DNA of 12,854 bases from positions 1-12,854 of the forward strand of contig CAYLKS010000073.1 in the NCBI GenBank assembly GCA_964384205.1, given 5' to 3'. Below, one piece after another: positions 6,681 through 12,854 of the stretch. Position numbers and translations under genes: made by a program. The stretch is from CAYLKS01 sp964384205 [NCBI: uncultured bacterium] (GTDB taxonomy: Bacteria > JAGOEH01). The stretch's first letter is position 1, and each line of letters begins with the position of its first letter. The notes below the pieces were generated by a model. It was not told where the DNA came from, did not search any database, and saw only the letters and a program-made list of their open reading frames with translations.

Positions 6681-7536
6681 CTTGAACATTGTAATAGTTA
6701 CGTATAATAATAAAGATCTTTTAAAAAAATGTATTGAAAGTGTTAATAAATCTATAGAAAATGTAGCATTATCATCTAATGTTACAGTTGTAGACAATGC
6801 TTCGAATGATGGTACAGAAGATTTAATTAAAAGTATCCCAAATGTCAAATATATAAAAAATAAGTCAAATATTGGCCTTGCAAAAGCATTAAATATAGGT
6901 ATTAAGAGTAACCTTGATTCAAGGTATACATTGTTATTGAATGACGATGTTGAATTATTTCCGGAAACGATAAACTTAATGATTGAAATGTTGGAAAAGT
7001 ATTCTTCAGCTTATGGTATTCCAGCAAGGTTGATATATCCTGATGGAGCTCCCCAGAGGATGAAATTGAAAATTATAGGAGTAAGTAAGAGTATAAAACA
7101 AAATATTTCATTTATAAACTTTGCAGGGACAACAGCATGTCTTTATAAAACCAGCATTTTTAATAAAATTGGATTGTTTGACGAATTTTATTTTTTTTAT
7201 AATGAAGATTTGGATTTTTCTCTTAGAGCAAAGAGAAATGGAATAAACTTTGTTTTTAATCCGGAAATTAAAGTTATTCACCATAAGAAAAAGGGTAGGA
7301 AAAAAGTAGAAAAAGAAATTAAACCCTACTTTTATGCCACTGATTTCTATTTCTATAGGAAAAACTACGGTATACTCTTTGCCGGTATTTACTTATTAAT
7401 GGCATTTTGGCATATTAAAAGGTCAGAGAAGAATTTTAAAAGAAATAATCAAGAAGATAAATTATTAATGCTGTATAGAGCTAAAGAGAGATTAAAATCT
7501 ACTATCAAGAACTTTAAAAATTTGGTGAAACAGTAG
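6670..7536 (+). CDS. GT2-family glycosyltransferase, rhamnosyltransferase-like
   Basis: A 288-residue GT-A enzyme. Motifs: LNIVIVTYNNKDLL (5-18), VDNASNDGT (41-49), LLNDDVEL (89-96) as the metal-binding site, FAGTTACLYK (151-160), and FYNEDLDFSLRAKRNG (176-191) with the acidic pair typical of the WbbL-like rhamnosyltransferase subgroup. Residues 233-247 are moderately hydrophobic (GILFAGIYLLMAFWH) and could anchor the enzyme to the membrane. The start is a TTG at 6670 with GAGGA (6658-6662) placed 7 bases upstream, overlapping the end of the previous GT2 by 11 bases. A second TTG at 6682 is possible but lacks this spacing. The next gene starts on its stop codon. It probably adds a sugar, perhaps a deoxyhexose, to the same glycan as its neighbours (inference). 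Confidence 0.9.
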   Translation: MGIDLNIVIVTYNNKDLLKKCIESVNKSIENVALSSNVTVVDNASNDGTEDLIKSIPNVKYIKNKSNIGLAKALNIGIKSNLDSRYTLLLNDDVELFPETINLMIEMLEKYSSAYGIPARLIYPDGAPQRMKLKIIGVSKSIKQNISFINFAGTTACLYKTSIFNKIGLFDEFYFFYNEDLDFSLRAKRNGINFVFNPEIKVIHHKKKGRKKVEKEIKPYFYATDFYFYRKNYGILFAGIYLLMAFWHIKRSEKNFKRNNQEDKLLMLYRAKERLKSTIKNFKNLVKQ

Positions 7537-8057
7537 TGATTAATAGGTTGATAACTTTAATCAGCATCAAAAAAGCAGTCAAACTTGATGAGAAAAATAT
7601 AAATCTGTTCGAATATAAGCTAAGAAATAAAGTAATTGATAAAGGATTTGCGATATTAGCTATTGTTGGACCGCCTGGAAGTGGAAAAACTACTATTAGT
7701 AATAAGATAATAAATGATGGATTTCTCACTTTTAAAAATGAGGAAATTATGGTTATTGACGATCTAATTGGACCTGAGAGTATCAAGTACAAAAAACGTG
7801 ATTTAAAAAGACCGGAAAATATATGCAAAAGAAAACTATTGATTATAAGTGATTTTAGAGCCGCGGTTTATTTAAAAAGGTTGGATTTTATTATACTTCT
7901 AAAAATGGATGAAGATAAAAGATTGGAAAATCTGAAAAAAAGGGAATCTAGAAAATATAAATTATATAAAAAATGGTACTTTCAAATACCTCCTATACCA
8001 TTAAGGTTTATAAAAAAAGATTTATATTTAGTAGATAATATAGCATCCGTCGTTTAA
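7536..8057 (+). CDS. small P-loop NTPase, kinase-like, substrate unknown
   Basis: A 173-residue soluble protein with one clear P-loop, AIVGPPGSGKTT (42-53), in the form used by small-molecule kinases. IMVIDD (71-76) is a plausible Walker-B-like acidic strand. KLLIISDF (100-107) and DFIILLKMDEDKRLENLKKR (117-136) resemble the late core strand and the Arg-rich lid of nucleoside, shikimate or NMP-type kinases. I do not recognise a specific family. The start is GTG 7536, sharing its G with the TAG stop of the GT2 before it, and it is 29 bases from the deacetylase-like gene after it. This tight packing suggests a job in the glycan pathway, such as phosphorylating a sugar, alditol or nucleoside precursor, but that is inference. 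At 173 residues it lacks room for a second catalytic domain. Confidence 0.6.
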   Translation: MINRLITLISIKKAVKLDEKNINLFEYKLRNKVIDKGFAILAIVGPPGSGKTTISNKIINDGFLTFKNEEIMVIDDLIGPESIKYKKRDLKRPENICKRKLLIISDFRAAVYLKRLDFIILLKMDEDKRLENLKKRESRKYKLYKKWYFQIPPIPLRFIKKDLYLVDNIASVV

Positions 8058-8086
8058 TAAAATAAAATTTATTCTGGAGTTCATAT

Positions 8087-8767
8087 ATGAAGGTGTGTAT
8101 TGATATTGATGACTATCATTCATTTCCAAAATGGGATTGTTCTGATGTGATTTTAAAAATCCTGGATGTCTTTCCCGATATGAAATTTACAATATTTTTT
8201 ACTCCATTCATGAAAAATATACCATTAACTGATTATCCGCAAGCTCTTGATCGAATCATTGAACTTGTTGAAAAAGATGTTGTTGAAATATTTCTTCATG
8301 GACTAACTCACAAAAAACGTTTTAATGGTGAATTCGGCCTATTGAATAAAAATCAAATTAGAAAACGGATATTTAAATCAGCAAGTTACTTAAAGAAAGC
8401 ATATATTCCTTTTAAAGAGGGAATAAAATTTCCATGGAATCTTTATAATAAAAAGGTTTTAGAGGTTTTAGAGGATATTAATTATATTTTATTTACAAAT
8501 AAGCTAGAAAAAGATTTTAATGGTAGACAAATTGTTTGGAAGAATAGTGACAAAGTACAAAAAAGATATGTTCAGACTGCAGATTATAGGTATGGCAAGC
8601 CTTCAGTACCAGATAAAAATAGTATTATTTACTACCATTCACATGCACAAAATATGAGAAAGAATGGAATAAGAGAATCATATAAAAACTTTATTGAAGA
8701 AATCAAAGAATTGCAGAAAATAGAAGAGGTTAAGTTCATATTCTGCTCCAATCTGATTCAATATTAA
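8087..8767 (+). CDS. polysaccharide-deacetylase-like protein (CE4 / DUF2334 type)
   Basis: A 226-residue protein with a metal-hydrolase pattern like the NodB/CE4 barrel: CIDIDDYH (4-11) at the position of the TFDDG motif, with the acidic pair D8-D9; LHGLTH (70-75), in which H71 and H75 form the H-x3-H metal site; KFPWN (114-118) in place of the R-x-P motif; and IYYHSH (181-186) as the late His motif. The HGLTH form is closer to DUF2334 proteins than to classical chitin deacetylases. No signal peptide is visible, so it would act in the cytoplasm on a precursor or lipid-linked sugar rather than on the finished polymer. ATG 8087 has TGGAG 7 bases upstream. It follows the P-loop gene by 29 bases and precedes a dead methyltransferase gene. 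Activity on N-acetyl groups is inferred. Confidence 0.7.
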   Translation: MKVCIDIDDYHSFPKWDCSDVILKILDVFPDMKFTIFFTPFMKNIPLTDYPQALDRIIELVEKDVVEIFLHGLTHKKRFNGEFGLLNKNQIRKRIFKSASYLKKAYIPFKEGIKFPWNLYNKKVLEVLEDINYILFTNKLEKDFNGRQIVWKNSDKVQKRYVQTADYRYGKPSVPDKNSIIYYHSHAQNMRKNGIRESYKNFIEEIKELQKIEEVKFIFCSNLIQY

Positions 8768-8783
8768 TATAATGGGGAGTGAA

Positions 8784-9409
8784 ATGAATGAAAAAGAAAA
8801 AAGGAAAAGAATTCGAAAAATAAAAAGAAAAAACGACATTTATAATGGTTTCCTTCGTATCAAGCCTTTAGTGAACTGGGTATAAAAGGGTGAAGAAACG
8901 ATAATGAACTATATGAGTATCTTGATTTTTCATTTAGCAAGGATAAGATTGTTGCAGACTATGGCTGTAACATAGGACAAACGACAGTATCTGCTGCAAA
9001 AACAGGAGCATAAAGGATTATAGTTTTAATTATTGATCTAACAGTTTGGAAATTGCAAATGAAATAAAGGATCTTTTCGGATTAGAAAATCTGGAATTTT
9101 ATAGGGTAGGTTTTAATGAAATAAGTTACCAGGATAAAATCCAGATGATATTTAAAAAAATAAACCCTATGTATCATTTTTTCTATCAGTCTATAGAACA
9201 AAAGTAGTAAAAGGTAGGGATGGATTATTTCATTTTATTCTTGATAATACAAATGATCTTGTATTTCTTTGAAGGTCATTCAGTTAGAGAAATTGATACT
9301 GTTGATTATTGTATTAGTATATTTAATAGATTTGGAGTTAATTCAGAGTTTTTATGGTGTAGCCAGAGTGATACGAAGCTATTTTTTTATAAATACATTA
9401 GGGGGAAGC
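8784..9409 (+). pseudogene. decayed class I SAM-dependent methyltransferase gene
   Basis: No intact frame exists, but a continuous protein can be rebuilt by hopping frames. It begins at ATG 8784 after GGGGAG, with a basic start, then shifts frame near 8846 into FPSYQAFSELGIKG. TGA 8891 interrupts, then comes LYEYLDFSFSKDKIVADYGC with NIGQTTVSAAKTGA, the glycine-rich SAM-binding motif I. TAA 9011 interrupts, and a shift near 9040 leads to SLEIANEIKDLFGLENLEFY. A shift between about 9125 and 9185 gives VYRTKVVKGRDGLFHFILDN and TNDLVFL, and a last shift near 9270 gives FEGHSVREIDTVDYCISIFN and onward to FFYKY. Two stops and at least four shifts make sequencing error unlikely. It sits between intact genes in the operon. 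The original methylation target is unknown, probably a sugar (inference). Confidence 0.85.
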
Positions 9410-9415
9410 CGATAG

Positions 9416-10438
9416 GTGAGAATAGGGTATTTGATTGCTAATTCTTTACACTATTTACCAACCATAATACCTTTAATTGAAAAAACTGGAGGCGTAATAT
9501 TTTCTTTCAGGAGGGTGTCTTCTTCTTATTTAGATTTGAAAAACCGGATTAAAATATATCACTTTCGAAACTACAAGCATCTTTTAAATAAAATATCTGG
9601 TTTTAATTTAGATGTTCTTATCCATCCAAGCTTTTCCATTCGATATTTTAAAAATATATCTGATATTAAGCACGTGCAGGTGTTTCATGGTACCTCTGAC
9701 AAACCCTTTAATTTCCACAAAAGCCTAAAACTATACGATTTAATTGTGGTTCCAGGCGAAAAGATGAAAGAAGATATTATAAAAAAAGGTTTAGCAGAAG
9801 AAGAAAAAATTGAAATTATTGGATATCCTAAAATTGACTCATTTCTTCATTCTGATTTTGATGAAGATTCATTTATAAAAAAATTGGGGTTAATTCCAGA
9901 AAGAAAAAATGTACTATATTCACCAACATGGGATGACCCTAATCATTACTCATCTTTCCCAAAATTTATAAAGGTTATCTTAAGAGAATTAAAAGATTAT
10001 AATATATTGGTAAAACCACATCCAAATATTTTTAAATATCGCCCATGGCAAATTGCTATGGCATATTTGTATAAGCATAAAAATACATTTATTTGTAATA
10101 GCAACATTAGTATATTACCGTTCATGAAAATTTCAGATATCCTTCTTACAGACATATCATCGGTTTCCCACGAATATTTACCCTTTGGTAAACCGATGGT
10201 TTTTTTGTCTCCTAAACCTGTAGAGAAAATACCTGAAGAGCATAGATGGATTTGGCATTGTGGGGATGTGGTTGAAAATCCAAAAGATCTTCCCAAAATT
10301 GTCGAAAGTAATATTCATTATAAAGATAAGTTTTATAGGGATCGAGTTGTTGCTTTAAAAAAAATATTTTATAAATTTGATGGTAAATCTGCTGATAGAT
10401 TCAAAGAAGCTATTCAAAAACTTATAGATGGAAGTTGA
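9416..10438 (+). CDS. CDP-glycerol glycerophosphotransferase-family protein (TagB/TagF-like)
   Basis: A 340-residue GT-B-type enzyme of the family that moves glycerol-phosphate or similar alditol-phosphate from a CDP donor in teichoic acid and related glycans. Motifs: VQVFHGTSDKPFNF (87-100), with the active-site-like HG; a YDLIVVPGE strand (107-115); LYSPTWDD (167-174); ILVKPHPN (197-204); and DILLTDISSVSHEYLPFGKP (241-260), which matches the D-x-SS-x-x-x-(D/E)-(Y/F) donor-phosphate site. It is shorter than TagF polymerases and comprises only the catalytic module, which fits a single transfer better than polymerisation. The start is GTG 9416 with GGGGGA (9401-9406) upstream. Its end overlaps the ABC exporter gene by 11 bases. 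No CDP-glycerol synthesis gene is visible, so the true donor could be another CDP-alditol or sugar-phosphate donor. Confidence 0.82.
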   Translation: MRIGYLIANSLHYLPTIIPLIEKTGGVIFSFRRVSSSYLDLKNRIKIYHFRNYKHLLNKISGFNLDVLIHPSFSIRYFKNISDIKHVQVFHGTSDKPFNFHKSLKLYDLIVVPGEKMKEDIIKKGLAEEEKIEIIGYPKIDSFLHSDFDEDSFIKKLGLIPERKNVLYSPTWDDPNHYSSFPKFIKVILRELKDYNILVKPHPNIFKYRPWQIAMAYLYKHKNTFICNSNISILPFMKISDILLTDISSVSHEYLPFGKPMVFLSPKPVEKIPEEHRWIWHCGDVVENPKDLPKIVESNIHYKDKFYRDRVVALKKIFYKFDGKSADRFKEAIQKLIDGS

Positions 10439-12179
10439 GATTTTGAAAAAAAAGATATTTAGCAAAGAACTAAGATGGGCGCTTTCATATTTAAAACCAT
10501 ATATATGGGGGCTTTTGGGTGTTTTTATATTAACTTTTGGGCAGAACTACTCTTTTGCTCTGTTGCCATCAGTTAGCACAAAGTTTCTTTTTGAACTGAT
10601 AACACCTGAAAAGATCCATTTATTGTATAGATATTTTTATATAGCTGTGGCATTAGTATTTTCCAGGGCATTTTTTGAGTTTCTTAAAAATTATTCTATG
10701 AAAGTTATTACTCATTCTGCTATTAAAAGAATTCGTGATGAATTCTTTTCCCATTTAATAAAATTGGATATTGATTTTTTTACATCCAGCAAAACCGGAA
10801 ATATAATTGCAATTGGAATTAATGATATAGAAAAGGTTAGAACCAGTTTTTATCAAGGTATTATTAATTTTTTTAGTCAGATAATGATGTTAATAATAAT
10901 TCTTGTAAAATTATATTTACTTAACTGGGAGTTAACGCTGATAAGCTTTGGAGTTTTGCCTGTTTTATATTGGGTTGTAAGGATTATCGGAAACAAAATG
11001 CGTGCAGTTAGCCGAAAACTCAGGAAGAACCTTTCAGATCTTTCTATTAATCTACATGAAATCCTTACAGGTATTGAAGTGGTTAAGTCATTTGCTCAGG
11101 AAGATATAGAAATTGAGAAATTTAAGAAAAATACAAAAAGATATAAAAAAACATTCTTAAGGCTTTCTCAATTGACGAATCTATTTAGTCCACTTAACGA
11201 TATGATAATCTATATTTATGGAATGGTTTTGGTAGGAATCGGGAGCTATTTTATAATTAAGGGGTTATGGAATGTAAAAGGACTTACTGAATACCTTATG
11301 TTACTTGGTATTATGGCAGCTCCAGTGACAAAAATACCAAAGTTTATTTCAAATTTTAAAATAGTTACGGCGTCAATTGAAAGAATATGCAACATACTAT
11401 CAATTGAACCTAAGATAAAAGAAATTAGCAATCCAGTTTCAAAAAAAATTGAAGGAAAGATTGAGTTTAGGGATGTATGGTTTTATTATAGGCCTGAACA
11501 GTATGTACTTCAGGGGATTAACTTTACTGCAGAAAAAGGAGATGTATTTGCTCTAGTTGGGCCTTCGGGAGCGGGGAAATCAACGATTGTAAATCTAATA
11601 CCAAGGTTCTATGATCCTGTAAAAGGTACAGTCCTGATAGATGGTATTGATGTAAAAAATTATAGTTTAAAATCATTGAGGTATCAGATCGGAATAGTTT
11701 CCCAGAATGTTATACTATTTAACACATCAGTATTGGAAAATATAAGATATGCAAAACCTAATGCTACAATTGATGATGTAATCGAAGCTGCAAAGCGGGC
11801 CTATGCGTACGATTTTATTATGGATTTACCAGATAAATTTGAAACAAATGTTGGAGAAAAAGGTGTTAGATTTTCGGGAGGTCAGAAACAACGAATATCT
11901 ATTGCAAGAACTATTTTGATGAATCCTAAAATCCTAATTTTAGATGAAGCAACTTCGTCTCTGGATTCAGAGTCGGAGTATTATATTCAGCTTGCCATAA
12001 AAGAACTCATGGAAGGAAGAACATCGGTTATTATTGCTCATAGATTATCAACTATTACTCATGCAACTAAAATACTGGTTATTGAAAAGGGAAGGATAGT
12101 AGGGGAAGGTTCGCATGAAGAGTTAATAGAGACATGCGAACAATATAAGAGAATATACGAATTACAGTATTTTAGGTAG
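10428..12179 (+). CDS. ABC exporter half-transporter, lipid/glycan flippase type (MsbA/PglK-like)
   Basis: A 583-residue half-transporter expected to act as a homodimer in the inner membrane. The N-terminal part (about 20-310) holds six predicted membrane helices with the long cytoplasmic loops of type I exporters. The ATPase domain follows: Walker A GPSGAGKS (378-385), signature FSGGQKQ (482-488), Walker B ILILDEA (502-508) with catalytic Glu 507, and H-loop IIAHRLST with His 538. All key residues are intact. Its place as last gene of a glycan operon with no Wzx suggests it flips a lipid-linked glycan, as PglK and MsbA do (inference). ATG 10428 overlaps the previous gene by 11 bases. An in-frame TTG at 10443, 8 bases after GGAAG, is an alternative start giving 578 residues. 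Confidence 0.92.
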   Translation: MEVEILKKKIFSKELRWALSYLKPYIWGLLGVFILTFGQNYSFALLPSVSTKFLFELITPEKIHLLYRYFYIAVALVFSRAFFEFLKNYSMKVITHSAIKRIRDEFFSHLIKLDIDFFTSSKTGNIIAIGINDIEKVRTSFYQGIINFFSQIMMLIIILVKLYLLNWELTLISFGVLPVLYWVVRIIGNKMRAVSRKLRKNLSDLSINLHEILTGIEVVKSFAQEDIEIEKFKKNTKRYKKTFLRLSQLTNLFSPLNDMIIYIYGMVLVGIGSYFIIKGLWNVKGLTEYLMLLGIMAAPVTKIPKFISNFKIVTASIERICNILSIEPKIKEISNPVSKKIEGKIEFRDVWFYYRPEQYVLQGINFTAEKGDVFALVGPSGAGKSTIVNLIPRFYDPVKGTVLIDGIDVKNYSLKSLRYQIGIVSQNVILFNTSVLENIRYAKPNATIDDVIEAAKRAYAYDFIMDLPDKFETNVGEKGVRFSGGQKQRISIARTILMNPKILILDEATSSLDSESEYYIQLAIKELMEGRTSVIIAHRLSTITHATKILVIEKGRIVGEGSHEELIETCEQYKRIYELQYFR

Positions 12180-12250
12180 TTTATAACTATCAATCTAAAT
12201 TAATTTTAAATTGAGCCAAGATTTTAAGTTTGAAAGGTCTCTACTACTTA

Positions 12251-12343
12251 GTAAAAAGAATCTATCAGCTTTTGCAATCTCATCCAGTATTTAAAAGGCT
12301 AAGTGGTAGAATTATTAATATTCTAGAATTTCCAACTACATAA
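12251..12343 (+). pseudogene. possible coding remnant, unidentified
   Basis: An open stretch of 30 codons reads VKRIYQLLQSHPVFKRLSGR and continues to ILEFPTT before TAA 12341. It has no start codon or ribosome site and I do not recognise it. It may be the decayed front part of the glycerophosphotransferase-like fragment that follows, but the link is not shown. The rest of 12180-12367 is A+T-rich, with no gene seen. Confidence 0.25.
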
Positions 12344-12367
12344 CTATATTACAGTTTTATGTATTGA

Positions 12368-12556
12368 TTTAACCACACTAAGATATTTTTAAATAATCTT
12401 AAGAAATTAAATAGTTTTTCAAATGGCCTAATATTATGCCATTGTGCTGATAATACTGTACTTTATGGAAGTAATTATGATAGAATTTTTGTTGCTCATG
12501 GTACGAGTGATAAAGTTTTTACGATGAAAGATAATAAAATAGATATAAATTGGTAA
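12368..12556 (+). pseudogene. fragment of a second CDP-glycerol glycerophosphotransferase-family gene
   Basis: A 62-codon open stretch with no start codon, running from just after TGA 12365-12367 to TAA 12554-12556. Its middle reads YDRIFVAHGTSDKVFTM. This aligns with VQVFHGTSDKPFNF of the intact gene at 9416, with the same HGTSDK core and a hydrophobic strand before it. The preceding LILCHCADNTVLYGSN fits the loop and strand that come before this motif in the family. The DNA differs from the intact copy at many positions, so this is not a recent duplicate but a related, older gene. The C-terminal donor-binding part, including the KPHPN and DISSV regions, is missing. An IS3-family end lies some 40 bases downstream, so element insertion or deletion may have removed it. 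Confidence 0.65.
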
Positions 12557-12595
12557 TTATAATTGTCATTAGAGAGAAATAATATTTGACTATAG

Positions 12596-12769
12596 ACAAT
12601 AAAGCTTGAGGGGGTTTATGGGAGCGATTATAGGAGTAAAGAGGTTGCAAAATTAAGATTGTTTGATTATATAGAAGTATTTTATAATAGGGTAAGGAAG
12701 CATTCTGGGCTGGGCTATTTAAGTCCATATCAATTTGAGCAAATATTAGATTTACAGAATGTTGCTTGA
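12596..12769 (+). pseudogene. C-terminal remnant of an IS3-family transposase (orfB, rve integrase type)
   Basis: An open stretch ending at TGA 12767-12769 encodes the last 57 residues of a DDE transposase. GSDYRSKEVAKLRLFDYIEV followed by FYNRVRKHSGLGYLSPYQFE is the conserved end of IS3-type OrfB, with the YI-x-x-FYN-x-x-R-x-H...LGY-x-SP signature and the terminal part of the catalytic domain. Upstream of about 12596 the frame is closed, and the catalytic Asp residues and OrfA are absent. An element of this kind is normally about 1.2-1.5 kb, so most of it has been lost. The fragment is inactive. Confidence 0.88.
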
Positions 12770-12773
12770 CTAC

Positions 12774-12799
12774 GTGTCCATTTTTTCAGGTATAGATCA
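12774..12799. mobile_element. right terminal inverted repeat of the IS3-family remnant
   Basis: Five to thirty bases after the transposase stop, the reverse complement reads TGATCTATACCTGAAAAAAT followed by GGACAC. This fits the TGATC...GGACAC terminal repeat typical of many IS3-family elements, at the expected place just after orfB. No matching left end was found in this window. Sequence from 12800 to the window end shows nothing recognisable. Confidence 0.65.
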
Positions 12800-12854
12800 T
12801 GTAAATGTCAACTAATTCGAGGACAAAAATTAATAGGTTTTCATTGTTTAAATA

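Noticed and set aside
7514-7828. Minus-strand open frame of about 100 codons opposite the P-loop gene
   Set aside because: It is antisense to the coupled P-loop gene with its Walker A motif, and shows no domain or ribosome site.
8784-8885. Short ATG frame encoding 33 basic residues after a good ribosome site
   Set aside because: It is the original start of the methyltransferase pseudogene before the first frame change, not a separate peptide gene.
9220-9441. Open frame of 73 codons that could be called a small gene
   Set aside because: Its second half reads as the C-terminal end of the decayed methyltransferase, while the first part is the wrong frame for that protein. It also runs past the GTG start of the next gene.
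12519-12728. Minus-strand open frame across the IS3 remnant
   Set aside because: It runs antisense to the recognisable transposase C-terminus and the glycerophosphotransferase fragment, and its translation has no known motif.

Overview
The window is AT-rich bacterial DNA. Canonical Shine-Dalgarno sites and sigma-70-like TTGACA boxes point to Bacteria rather than Archaea, and TGA is used as an ordinary stop. The lineage cannot be fixed from this sequence. The Memo and AMMECR1 genes at the left end are characteristic of anaerobic bacteria and archaea. The O-antigen-ligase-like protein and lipid-flippase-like ABC exporter suggest a cell-surface glycan locus.

Layout: (1) Bases 1-945 hold the end of an AmmeMemoRadiSam protein B (Memo) gene and a complete AMMECR1 gene (protein A). 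Two sampled stretches of AMMECR1 are about 42-43% G+C, against about 18-30% in samples of the genes to the right, so the glycan locus seems to begin after it. (2) Bases 1179-1901 encode a lone protein that looks like a GT-A-type glycosyltransferase. (3) Bases 2057-5527, minus strand, form a compact operon transcribed right to left: an O-antigen ligase/polymerase-like membrane protein, then two GT4 glycosyltransferases. (4) Bases 5528-5864 are a divergent control region with a candidate promoter for each side and two perfect inverted repeats. (5) Bases 5865-12179, plus strand, carry a second operon: two GT2 glycosyltransferases, a small P-loop kinase-like NTPase, a polysaccharide-deacetylase-like protein, a badly decayed methyltransferase gene, a CDP-glycerol glycerophosphotransferase-family protein and an MsbA/PglK-type ABC exporter. 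(6) Bases 12180-12854 are decaying sequence: a fragment of a second glycerophosphotransferase-family gene, then the C-terminal end and right inverted repeat of an IS3-family element.

How the genes could work together (inference): cytoplasmic GT2 and GT4 enzymes build a glycan, probably on a lipid carrier. The glycerophosphotransferase-like enzyme may add an alditol- or sugar-phosphate group and the deacetylase-like protein may trim it. The ABC exporter would flip the lipid-linked product, and the WaaL/Wzy-like protein would ligate or polymerise it outside. No Wzx flippase, nucleotide-sugar synthesis gene or initiating transferase is present, so the locus must continue elsewhere or draw on host pathways.

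No tRNA, rRNA, CRISPR array or defence system was seen. The least explained intact parts are the P-loop protein and the orphan GT-like gene. The clearest overlooked signals are the two pseudogenes and the IS3 end.
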